The notes under the pieces: model-generated
What the model was told of the DNA's origin: nothing
What the model saw: only the letters and a program-made list of their open reading frames with translations
Databases searched by the model: none
Position numbers and translations under genes: made by a program
Shown here: positions 25,901-38,800 of the stretch, piece after piece
How the letters are laid out: every line of letters starts with the position of its first letter
How positions within the stretch are numbered: position 1 is the stretch's first letter
Source: Monomorium pharaonis
Lineage: Eukaryota; Arthropoda; Insecta; Hymenoptera; Formicidae
DNA length: 64,000 bases
Assembly: GCF_013373865.1 (NCBI RefSeq)
Contig: NC_050473.1
Location: 1,674,001-1,738,000, forward strand
Reading direction: 5' to 3'

Positions 25901-26838
25901 AGGGACGTGCGGTCGGGAGGCGGCAAAATGGAAAGGTTAAGTTACGAAACGCAACGGCAGCCTCCAAGGTCTCCCCCCTCCCCCCACACCTCGCCGACCG
26001 CGCAACGACCTGACCCTTTTTTCCCTTTTCGACTGAATGGATCGAACAAACGTGTAACGCCGAAGAGTGACTCCCGATATACACGCAGCCCTACCGCAAC
26101 GCGTAGCAAACTCACCGCGGGCTTTACTGCGATCGATCGCCAGGCCGCCCGCCGCCGCCGCCGCTGCCTCGTCAAGCGTATCGCGTGTTATCAGCGTGCG
26201 GTCCCGTCCTCCTCCCGTTCCTCCCCAGTCCTCATTTTCGGCCCTCCCGGATACATAGCGCGCGATCTCTCGCCCGCGCCTCCGCCTGATATCTCACGCG
26301 CTGACGCGTGCGTGAGCGGGCTGGGAAAATGGAGGCCCAGAGCGCGCAAGATGGTATCGCATAACTCAAAACAGTTTCGGGGAACGCGAAATAAAAGATA
26401 GTACGATAACGATTATCTACTTCGTGGCGGCACGGTTCGACACAAGAATGAAATACTGCGGATCCAGCCTCCGGATACGTTGTAGGATTCCATTATAGTA
26501 GAAATGGAGGTCCCGAGCCGGCCGGCCGAGCGTCCACCTTGCGGAAAGTTAAAAACGCTGCGCATCGCGGGGAGAATAGGACGATGCGTGTGCGTGTATA
26601 CGTATATACGTGAAGAGCGCTGTGTGGCGCTGCGGATCTCGCCAGGCCTTGACACATTTCGTTCGGTGGCGCCAAATTGGTCGCCGCTCGGCCGAGCACT
26701 CGCTCCGAACGGGAGAGAATGAAGAGGAGGAAGAGGAGAACGGTTAGAAGAGGGGAGAAAGAGGGACAAAGGGACGGACGAATCGGAAGGATAAGAGAGG
26801 CCGCGGCGCGATAAGAGCGAAGAGGAGAGTTACAGAGG

Positions 26839-26887
<49 letters not shown>

Positions 26888-29800
26888 CCGAGAGCCAAAA
26901 TGGAGAGAGAAGATAGAGGAGGGCGAGGCGGAGGAAAATCAATGTCAGCAACGTGCGTTGCAACCCGAAATCAAGGGAGCCCAGGCCTCCCGCGCTATTC
27001 CTATCCCGGCTTGCCACCCGGCGGTCGATTCTGCAAGGGACGGCGGTACGGGAGCGCACACCCTCTCCCTTTTTTTTAACCCCTCGGAGACTGGAGTGAA
27101 CCATAACCCGCACAACGGTCCACTTCCCGGGCCTCCCTGAATCGCGGTGCCCTTACGATGTACCTTCGCGTATCGAGTATCGGTATCTACCTACCGGCAT
27201 TTCTTTCGAGTTCCAACGAGAATAAAGATCGTATTTTGTATATGTGTACAACCATGGGCAATACAAGTAACTTTGCTATAATGAGGGTGTTTCGGGTTAT
27301 CGCTATTAAGAGCGAAGATGAAGGACGATCGCCGCTCGTTAAAACGGAATACCGCTTTCCGTTTTCGAAATATAGAGAATGCGAAGAAAACGACGCTGCT
27401 TGGACAGGGAGTTGACGAAGGTCTTCCTGACCTCCTCAGGGCCATGAACAGCGCGAGTTAAAACTTGTTGAAATTCTGAAATACTTTGGCCGTGTAGTCG
27501 GCGAAGCGACCCGTGGGGCTCGGAAATAGTTAAGAATCGGAGGGAATTCGAGGAAAGGCCTCGACTATGCATCTCTCAGCCCATTATACTCACGGGTACA
27601 AAGCATGTTGATTGTCAAAGTGCACAGGATTGTAAAACCAAGATTTCTAATTTTAGAAACTGAGCGGTGCAGAGAAAGAAAAAAAATTTTATGTATGCGT
27701 TTCATCTCAAGAACAATTATCTTCGCAGGAAGCTTGGCCGACCGCAAAAATTCGTTTCTACAAGCGCGCGGAATAATCTGGAGAATAAATCCTTCTTGGA
27801 ATCCCGATGCGTCGACGTAACAAGATGACATTGACAATATTGAAGTACAAAGCGCAATATGCCTATTGCAAATAGTTAATCTTACGAATCGACGAATTTA
27901 CTTTCTAATAAATAAATTTAAATCTTCATTAAATTTAACTTTTTACTTTCACGCTCGACGACATTGAGAGCAACGAGAGATCTAATTGTCAAATATGGTA
28001 CATTATTGCACTAATTTCGAGACATACTAATTTTGTATGATCGATTATCTCGTCTGCGAATACGCGAATTTTCGATTTACGCCCGCCCACTCCCACGCGA
28101 CGAAAGCTCGTCACTTCCTAGACGCGCGGGCGTACGTTCTGAAAAAGCTGCGTGTCTCCGAACGTCTGCGTGTCCGCGATGAAAATAGTGTAGACATAAT
28201 TTTCCACGGTGACGTGCGATTACTTTGTTCACGGCTACGTGTGGTGTCACGAGTATGAACATATAACGCGCGCATACACGCCTCCATCGTTCGATCCGCG
28301 TACATACGTGTGTCGCGAACGCGCGCGCGCGCGCATTCAACGCTACGGATGCGTTCGAAGCACGCAAAGTCGACGAAAGTTTTGGCGGCACGTGCACGCA
28401 CACACCGTTGCGCGCGCGCATACACGCAGCCCCGTGCACGCACGCACGCACGCACGCACGTACGCACGCACGCACTCACGCATTCGTTATTGATTGGTAG
28501 GCTCGACGCGAGGGACGCTCGGTGCCCTACACCATAATGTAGCGGAAAACGCGAATTCCTGAAAATACGAATACCTTCGAAGGCATCTATACCGGCCCTC
28601 CTCGCGATAGCGAGGTGCACATTCCGCACGTGCGTAAAGTGGCAGAAATAACTATCATATTTCTACTTCACTCTCCTGACGCTGGTAAATTTCGCAGTCT
28701 GTTGAGAGAGGACATTACGGTAATAATATACAGAATTTTATTCTCGCAAAATTTTATTACGATTTCCTCTCGATTATAAGAAGGACTAATGTTCGCGTTT
28801 CCACATTCCGAAAAATATAGATTTAATACCATTTAGTATTACATTATACTGACTTCCATAAGCACTCTCTAACATATATGGTGAAAATTATATAAATAAA
28901 GATCTATTATAGAAGAGGATAAAGAATGTATATATGAACCGAGATCAATGGTAATCTGCACTGATGGAAATGGACATAATTCTTATTTTATTTAAATCAC
29001 GTCCAGAAGAACATTAATATTATTTGCACGTTCTTGTTCCTACACAACATGTCATAATATTGCGCAATATGTTTTATACTGCTATTTATTGGACGCGATT
29101 TAAATCACAGCCACTAATAAAAACGATGAACGGTCGGTCGTGTGTCTCACAATCAGTGCAAAGAATATCGCCGGAAAAGAAGCGGCGTAGTAATCGGCTA
29201 TGACGAATTCTCCGAGCAAAGTCGCGAGACGTGATGGTGATGATGGTGGTGGTGGTGGTGGTGGTGCAGTAAATTTGCACCCACGCCTGAGCACCCGCTC
29301 AATTTGGCGATTCACCCCCACCTTCCCTGTCACGAAAATATACGCGCCTGGGCGTCGAGCAACTGGCGCTATCCTGCGTGCGCGTCGCGAACCTCACGCA
29401 ATGACGCAGCGCATGCGATGCGTCGTGCAACACGCATGAGGCGCGTGAGCGTGCGTACATCGCGGGCCTAATTTCTATGCCCGTGCACCGAAACGGCGCC
29501 GTTAGCGCGTTGTACTCGTCGCACGAATTTCGGCGGAGCTCGCCGGCCGGATGTTCCACGTCCATTTTCGACGAATACATGTGTTTTTTTTTTTTTTTCA
29601 GGCCAAAGTTTTACCCAAGACGAAGCAAAAATTAATTAACCGCGAAAAGATTATTATTATTATTAAAGCAGAGATAGAAATTTTATTTTGTGGAATACAT
29701 AATGCCGGTTGTGCGTGCGCGCACACGCGTGAGACCTGGCCCATTCTACCGGTCTCTCGAGAGCTGCGGTTCCCTCTTCTCACGCGCGATGCAACGACGA

Positions 29801-32800
29801 TAAGAAAGACGGAGAAAGAAGACGCGCGCCCGCTCGCGACCGGGCAACGTTTGTTCTTTGTATAGGAAAACCTGGACCGGAGAGAGAGCGACGCGGAACA
29901 GAGGATATTCAGCGAAGATAGGGTTACGCACATTGTGCGTGGGCGGAGGGTAACGCACAAGCCGGTTCGCAGGACGGTCGCGCTCGTTGTTTTATTCGAA
30001 CCTGCCGGTACGGGGAGTATGGTAATAAAGCTCGCGAAAAGGGGGTGAGGGGAAGGGTTTCGGAGGGGGCTACAGTCCGGCTATTTTGTTCTCGTCCGTA
30101 CGGAGGAAGCACGAAAAAAATGCGTCGCGCGCGCACCCGCGACGACAAAAAATTCGACCCTCCAAAGGGTGGGCGATGGTTAATGAAAATGAATGAAAAA
30201 TTTATGGCCGCGACTATCGACGATGCTTTGTCCGGGCTTCTGCAAATCCAGCCTCATATAATATAAACTACGACGAAACGAAGAAAAATCGCGAGAAGGT
30301 AATTACAACGATTGCGGATAAGCGAAGTCGATAATTAAAAATTATTTAAAAGAAAATAATAGCCAATACGAAACCGAAAAAGGTAGTTGCAATTTCTCCC
30401 GTTGTAACATTTGTACACGCTTTTAGTGCACGATGAATAATCGAAATGAGTTCTAGTATTTCCATCGAAAGCGGTTCCGTTAATTGCCCACGTGGTAGTC
30501 ACGATCATTAAACATACGGAAATGTACGCGAGCATAACATTATGCAAATGAGATCCATTGTCACATACCGCGAGCCGAAAGGCATGAGTAAATTCCCCGC
30601 TTTAATTGAACGTAGCATTCTCCGGTGCAAAGTGCGTTTTTTCTCACGTGCCTTTTACACAACATTTTCGGGCCATTCGTCAACGTTTCAGAAACCGCTC
30701 CGCAAATTATCGGGAAGCGTATAGAGACTTGCGTTCAGTTTGTGGCGTTTCGTGGAGTCCTTCCTCGAAAATTGCCGTCCATTACCATTTCTTGGATTAT
30801 TTTCCTAATTTAATTAGCGTTAATCTCTCCGAGTTCAATCGTAACTACGTCGTTCCGGCCCCATCGCATATATAAGTAATCTTCGCTCGTGGCAGCACGT
30901 CGTTTATCAACGATTCCGCGTCCATCATGTACGTCGTTGACAGTCATTATTCTGCTCAATAATGCATATCCATACGTCCGTACGCACACATCCGCGTTAC
31001 GTCAAAGCGCGATGTATCACGTTCTGTCTCACGAAAAACAACAAGACCTTCAAGAGAAAATGAGCGCGTGTTCCTTGTTTCTCTGTATGTATGTGTATTT
31101 TCTTTTTTTTTTTTTGTCGATTGCGTTCCATGCCTCATTTATCAGGTCGCTCGTATAACGAGCGGGTGCTCCAATGGCTTATCATGAATTATTTCGTGAC
31201 CCGAATTCAGCATTGTGTGTGCCCGCGGACTCCCTCTTTCCGTCTCTCTCGCTCCTTCCCTCCTTCCTTCTATCGTATCCGGTGGTCTAACGGTGGTTAA
31301 CAGCGTGCTGTACGTGTGTACTACGATTTACATGTACATGTACGTGCGCGCGTGACGAAACAATACGTGCAGTACGTGAAGTTTTTGATGTTTGGCCCCA
31401 CGAAAACGCGAAGAGCTCGTTGTGCGCGCGCGTATGTGTGTGCGTGTGTGCGACATCAAGATTGGGCGTTATCACGGGCCAGCCACAAATGATCGTATCT
31501 CGCTCACCCCCTGCCCTCCGCCTCGCCGCCGCCATTTCTGCGCATCGACCTACTGAGAAGCGCTTACGTGCAATCGTTGCAATCGTTACGACATCACTGA
31601 TAAGCTCCGTTTACGCATGGCATAACCCGTTTCGATTTCCCGATTAAGTATAATGCGCGTCTAGATATGAAGTTGTTATTCTATAGTTGCGCAAAGAGTG
31701 GTTACGCACAAAAATATTGTACACGGAGATAATTTTCTCTTAAAATTTACCCTCAAAATCTTGTAATTGTGTGATAATGTGTGATCTCAAGGAATTTTAC
31801 TATACTTTTAGTACATTTTATTATGAAGTATAGTAAAATTCCTCGAGGTCACACATTATCCCACAATTACCAAATTTTGAGGGTAAATTTTATGAGAAAA
31901 TTCTCTCCGTGTACAGTTCGAAATGACGTCGAGGGAGGCAAATAAGTCACGCGATCGTTTGATGAAAGCCGCTGTTTTTCTTTACATTTAAGTAATTTAA
32001 TACTTCGAGTTTCTCTCGCGAGCCGACGCACGACAGAATTAAGCCGCGAATTCCGCGATACTGTAATTTTCGATCGATAAATCGATCCAGCGGATTTGGG
32101 TGAAGATTATCGTTCAATATATGGAATTTGTCTCCTTGATAACTATACGATAACTACATCACCATTATTGTCGCGTGGAGTGAGATACGGCTTATTTGTC
32201 GAATAAATGCCCGCCGCTATACGAAGGGCAGATAATAATTTCGTGCAATCTACGAAGTAATCGAACAATTTTAGGCCGCAGTTGGCCTCTAATTCAGGTT
32301 ACTGCGATTCTACCGCATACTCCATCGTCCCCGATCAATACGAACTGTACACGTGGGGACGTGTCTGTCACGTCGTTTTCTATGTCTCACACTCTCGTCA
32401 AACGCTACGCCAGATATCCGGGAATGTCGATAGATTCGAGCACGCGAATATATATATAATCCCTCCGTGTTTCTACAAAATGTCCACACCTTTGTAGCAG
32501 ATCCAAAAATTTCGCGACTTATTTTCGCTCGAATGGCGATGCCTTTCACGTCTTCTCCGGGAGGATCGTGCCGACGTGTTTTAGGATGCCTACCGCGAAC
32601 GCGTGAAACGGACGTTTTCTTCTACGAAGATAATTTGCAGCGAATAGAACGGCCGACTCATGCTCTTCTAACTCTCTTTCTAAAACACCGCGCCTGGCCG
32701 TGACACACATAGCCGCCTGCCTTTCGCATCCTCTCCCGGGAACGTCCAAACAGCCTAAACCCATAACTCACGAGGGATCTGCTGCCTTGTCTTCGGAGGG

Positions 32801-35800
32801 AACCCGCTATTTTCTCACGTCTCGAAAATAGCTACCTTTATCGCCGTGCACAAAAGGGCGCGGTTGATCGGCTCAATTTCAGAGTTCGCATCGCGAATAA
32901 AAATGAAAATCCGTTCAAAGTTAAAGATCGTACAAATCGGAACCCGGGAGATTTGCTCCGTATTATTTCGCCAATGATAACGGGGCACAGTGGGGAATAT
33001 AATGTATTCGCCGATACACGAGTTGACTAATCCGCGTTGCGAGTTGCGGGCATAAAAATAGGACGTGCATTTAATTTTACACTGTTCCAAGGCCCTGACG
33101 TAACCGGATTTCGGGCGCCTAATCGGCGTTGCTGCGTAGGAAGGAAAGCTGGTGCGCGACGGTTGCACGACTTTCGACGCAGTGCCGCAACGTAACGGGC
33201 GAAGGTCTCGCATTCCTCTTGTGCAACGATTTTCGGCGATGAAAGGTCTCGTGACGGCGATAGAACGCCGCGGCAAGGCTGAATTATATCTAATCGCTTC
33301 TAAGAACCTGTCAGCCGAATGAGCCGGCCCTCTCTTTTAAATGCTACGTAATGGCAACTCGCGTGCATGCGAAACGGGAAGGGCGCCGAAAAATCATTCA
33401 ATGTAACCATAATAATAACGTCGATCAAATTTAAGTACGAAAATTTCATAAATATCTCTTTGGAATTTTGACGAAAAAGAATTAAATATTAAATTAATAT
33501 CAGAAAATTTTTCAGACGAGAAGTATAATGCGTTCCCGGATTGAAAAATAGCTTTCCATCAGGAGAAAAAAAATACTCCTCCACTTATATCGATAATAAT
33601 GATTTCTCTCGTGACTCCACGCAATCGCTTACAATGTTTCCCTCCGTCAAGCAAACCCTCCGTGCTTACCGCGGCGATGCGAGATCGTCGTCCAGCCAAA
33701 TGACGTAGAGTCGTAGACCGCAACGGCGCACGTGGAATTAATACTCGGGAATGACGAATTAATGTTTAAGCAAGTCGCCGCTTGTGCTGCCACGAGCTTT
33801 CTCGCCGGAGTTTCGTCGCACGCCTGGCTGAAACTTTTACGAGGCACGCGCGCGAAATTGCAGAAGGGTTGCAGGGTCTTCTCCTGCAAGGAGAGATAGA
33901 AAAAAAAAAGAAGCAGACAGGGAGGGAAAGAGCGAAAGGAGAAATAATCGGCCGAGGGAAGACGAGGGCCGGCCGGCCGGTCGACGACGACATGCACCTG
34001 TGTGCGAACCCGCACGTGTCCGCCGATGCAACTGCACTACCCCTATCCTTCCTTCCTCCCTCGCACGAAGCTTCATTCATAATTTAGCGGGGGCGAATTA
34101 GAAGCGAGCGAGGGATGGGAGTTCTCTCTCGCGTGTCGTCGTTTCCATCTTGCGAAGGGCTACCAGGTAGCGAGAGACCAGATTAAGCAACAACATCGCG
34201 TATTCTCTGCTTTGACGGAACAAACTGATGCAAGCGAAAGGAAAAAAAAAAACGCATTTAGTCCTCCCCCCTCTCTGAAAGAGCGCTTTCACTTTCCGCG
34301 TCATTTCGTATGTCGTCCAACTATTTCGCCATTTCTTTCCACTGCTCGCGCGAGCGGTAATTGCCATGACTGCATAAGTTACGAGCTACTCGCGATGGCA
34401 GAAGCATAAATAAGTGATGCTACCATGTCGTCGTCGTTGCAAGTGCAGAACGAGAACTTCGGAATAAAATAATAATGAATTTTGTTCCATGCCAGACATT
34501 TTCGAATCATGCTGTTGCATCGTCACGGTGCACGTATATCTTTCGCACATCGAATAAATGTGACTTGTTTGATTAATAACTCTTACAATCGTATAATAGT
34601 AAATTTAGAAATTTCTGTTAAATATGTAAATAGGCAACCTTTATAAATCAATTCTTTTTTTTTTATGCAAAACAATCATGCAATATTGAGCAATGTTAAT
34701 TCAGCCATTTTACAAAGTTCGTACTCGTAATAGAAAGTCGAGAGAAGGTATTCTGGAATTTAAGAGAAAGTACTGTGGACGTTAGAAAAAGAAAACGTAA
34801 AAGAAAAAAAAAAGGTGTACAGTCTTATGATCGTGGGATGCTTTCTTTTTCTGTAGTTTAATTTCGATGATCTCGTATGATGTATATAAAAAGGTTATAA
34901 CTTTCATTTGCCGTTCGTTCTTCAGAATGTAATCAGCGGCAAAAGTCAAAAGTCACGACTTAAAAGGAATACGAAGTAGCCTCTACGTATTTTCTTCAAA
35001 TAATCAAAGTACCTAATATTTCGAAAGATAATTTTACCAGAGGTTTTTATTCACGGCGATGCTTTTTATATCGAATCATCAATTCACGTCTCCATTCAAA
35101 TAATTACGTAGGAATGCTCAAACTGTGATAGAATGCTAAAACTTAATTGCATTATTCACACTTGTGACGTCTTTTATATAATAATTTTAATGATCTAACA
35201 AATCACTTTCAAATCTACGTGTGTATCCAGCTAAATTTTTTATACGATACTCGAGCAAAACCGTCTCTCCCGTGCAATACAGACAGTCATCTACCGAGCA
35301 CGTAGAAGTTTAAGAAGACGCCATTTCACGGGCGAAAAGCAATAAAAAGTGACTCTAATTCGGGGGCCGCTTGAGAAGATTCCATAAAATTCAAATCTTA
35401 TGGACACGCGAGGACACCTCACGGATTGGTTTTTTTTCTCTTTGCCAAATAGCTTGCTTGCGCAATAGCACACTGCGATGCCACATAAATTCCACGTCGA
35501 GGTGATGATCGGGAACGGCGAAGCGGCGCGGTTTCTAACGACTCTTCGCGAAGGATCTAACAAAAAGTAACGTTTTAACGGCGAGCTCTCGGTGAGCATA
35601 ACTGTACTCCCGATAGAATAACTCAACAATGCGGCGGTCACGATTTTTTTCACCGCGCGGTTCTCTCGCCACATTCCTTCGCACACGACGAGAGCTTCAA
35701 AGAACCACTCTTGCCGCGGTCACACCTACATTAACGCAATAAAGTGTGGCCCCCATCTGTCTCACCTAATTTTTTTTTACAACAAATCTCTTCAAAGATT

Positions 35801-38800
35801 CATCGCGCGCCTGCGTCTCTGTTCGTACGACTTTTGAATAATTTGAGCCTCAGCAAAATCTTTCTGTTTCAATGTCATCTCGTCTCGGCGTCACATTCGT
35901 GGCGCAGCAACGATAATCTAATTTTTTTTTTTTTTAATATACATTCAGAGCATCTTTGAAAATCTCCGTGTAACGTGGCTGAAAGTGCAAAGGAAGGCTC
36001 TCGAGATGACCGCATGGGCGCCCCGAACTTTGGTACATTAATAAATAGCTTCCTCCGCCTATCAGCGGGCTTCTTTCACTCTTCCTTGAGCACGTTTAAC
36101 ATGCACGGATCGCCTTTCCCGTCCTTCCCGTTTCTTTGCTCTTTCTCCTCTGCGGGCCTAATGTCAATAACCGTTGCATTAGTTGACGCTTCGTTACTTT
36201 CTTTGCGGCGGGCGGGCGAGCGAGCGAGCGGCCGAGCGAGCGATTAAAAATGGTCGGGGTGTCATCCGCGATGGCACACGGCCGTCGCGACGCCGACGCC
36301 GACGTCGAGCCGAACGTCGGTGTTGGTGGCCGGCGCCGGTCCGCGCCCCTGTTTCACGTGGCGTCGTCGTAGCGTCACGCTCGGTGATTTGCTCGCCGGA
36401 GCAAAAGATGTTCCCAGTGGCTGCACCGTCGCCTGCATCCTCTTTGTACACTTTGTTCACACCGTGAAGGCAAGTCGTAAGGCATCACTCTGTCCCGGGG
36501 CACGGACGGGGTGAGACTCGGTAAATCCAGGTATATCCACGTACGGCGTCGTCGCTTTCTCTTTCTGCACGTTAGAGCGTCGCCGAAGCGGAGACTGACG
36601 TACACGTGGACGAAAAAAGATCTACACGAAAACCGTCCCGAAAACGCCCGTGTCGCATTATCTGCCGGCTATAAATTCTTCGATCAGTCTGGAATCGGTT
36701 TTTCCCTTCACCCTTCGAGAGCTTAAGAAATCGAACGAGAAGGAAGATTCCAAATTCACTTCGAATCCGTTCGAAAAATTCGTAAGAGAGGGGACAGTTA
36801 GAGAGAGAGCATCAGGCGGCGCCTTACAACGCGTAGCGAGCCTCTTTTTACGATGCACCGTTTTATCTCTCGCCGCCCGAGAGATGAAACGGGGGAGAAA
36901 AACGGTAGGAGAGAATGGTCACAAGGATGAGAGAAACGCGGCAGTTGCAACATCCGCGGTCAGGCTCCACGTGCAGCCGCGATGATGCAACGCCCGTGCA
37001 TTTTGTAACTCCGGAGCCAGAAGGCCTTCCACCCGGCTTGTTAGAGCCAGATAATGTCTATCGGATATCTAGAACGCTCCGCCGTATGTGAGAACTCGTT
37101 GAGCAACACGTCGCTCAATCAAATCGCCCGCCGGTTGAATGTCGCGCCCGTTTCTCTCTCTCTCTCTCTTTTTTTTTTTTTTAGGTCGTGAAATCTAATT
37201 TTCCAAAACGATCGTAACGCGCGCGTGCAAGAAAATTAATCATTCACGCTGTATATTTTGGCAATGAATCAAGACACACGTGTGCGAACGCGGGCGCGCG
37301 CGCGCGCACGGGAGTTCAACAAACTTGCAAGGTTCTACTCATCGGTTCGGGCTCATGTGCCCGTTCACTCGGTACATTATCCTTGGTTCCACGTGTCAAT
37401 AGACTTAGCTGCGTCGTTATCTGTTGCCTGCGAAGGTTTCGCGATCCAACGCATTACCGTGTCGCATTTCGTACGCGCGGCCACTGGCCGAATCATTATA
37501 AAATTGTAACCGCGCCGCCTCGCCAGTAAGTATACGTATCTCGCGATAGATGAAAAAAAAAACAATGGATGGCACTCACCGCCGTCGACAGTAGAGACAG
37601 TGGCGGCCTTGTTGATCTTCATGTTCCACATAGAGGCGGGCGTGGTAGGCGCGGCGGGACTCTGATCGGGAGTCGGCGGATGAGCCGCCGGCATCGGGAC
37701 CATCGTCGGACCCAGCTGTGCACCGTGCGACAGATGATCCGAGTTCGGTCTGTACGAGCCCGCGTCAAACCTCCGTCCGGGATAAACCTCGTCATCCCGC
37801 CTCGACAATCTCTCCGCCAGCTTCTCCGTCCTCTCCCGATCGGTCAACTCCATTGGCTCCTGTTTTATTCGAAGATCTGCGAAGAATCGCGAGATCGAGA
37901 TATCTATCTGCGAATCCGGTTAGAGAAAGGGGGGAAGGGAGGAGGGAGAGGAAACTTTTCGATTTTACATCCGTTTTTATTGAACATCTCTCTCACCTTC
38001 GGCAACGTTTTCCTTGAGATCACAGTTGCTGCGTTCCTCGGACCGCGCTCGTTCCAACTGCTGTTCCAATTCCGTGGGCGTGTGTGGCGCGGTGTGGGGA
38101 TGCAAAGAAGGTTCGGAGGGATGAGTGAACGGTTGGTAAAAGTGGTTCTCCAACAGGAGTGGATGCGGGGCGGACGCCGGTCGGAAGGCAGCGCCGTCGC
38201 GCAACACGCTCGCTCTTCCCAGCGTATCGACGTCGCTCGGCGATCTAAAAATACGACGGCCGTAGCTTACAAAAAGTTACGCGGCGAGTGAATCGGCAGA
38301 AACACGTAACACGGCCCGAATATTTGGTAAACACGCACATAATACGATAAGGAGGAGGGGAATCAGTGCAGCGCGAATGAAAGAGCGTCTAAGCTCGTTG
38401 AAAGATTACATGCTCTTCTGACTCGCGTAACACTTACGTAACACATGAACTCGCGATTCGGCGAAAAACTAATTTCATCGAAAAATGAAATATTTCGACA
38501 AGCCGAGATAAAGATCCAACAAAAAAAAAAATCGTAAAAAGATCGTAAAGAAATGTCGCTTGGTCAAAACAACCGTTTCGTAAACGGTTTATCGCTCTGC
38601 CGGATTCGCGGACTGTCACATCCGTCATTGCAGCCATTAGAACGATAGAGAGATCGCGCATAAAAGGTATTTATGGCACCTCGCCACCAGAAAGGTCCTC
38701 ACCTCATCAGCTTCTTCGGCGGGCTGTCGTAGTAGTGCGAGCTGGAGTACACGTTGGGCATAGAGTACTCCGGAGGGGGCGACGACGCGGTTCTCTTCAT

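Larger units (their letters stand above)
22954..37579 (-). other. chinmo: chinmo intron 5 (14.6 kb)
   Basis: Bounded by a GTGAGT donor and a CTTTTCAG acceptor. It contains GC-rich simple sequence (24.8-27.1 kb), GA tracts at 25203-25229 and 26841-26881, an ACGC array at 28437-28476, a GGT run at 29233-29266, a mariner-type MITE at 31722-31911, and AT-rich DNA at 28.7-29.1 and 34.4-35.3 kb. Open frames within it, including one of 337 codons on the minus strand at 25071-26084, are low-complexity artefacts. No extra zinc-finger exon was found. Confidence 0.75.

Noticed and set aside
25071..26084. 337-codon open frame on the minus strand
   Set aside because: Dominated by Ser/Leu/Arg/Pro runs from CT/GA repeats and GC-rich DNA; no domain, and it lies in a chinmo intron.
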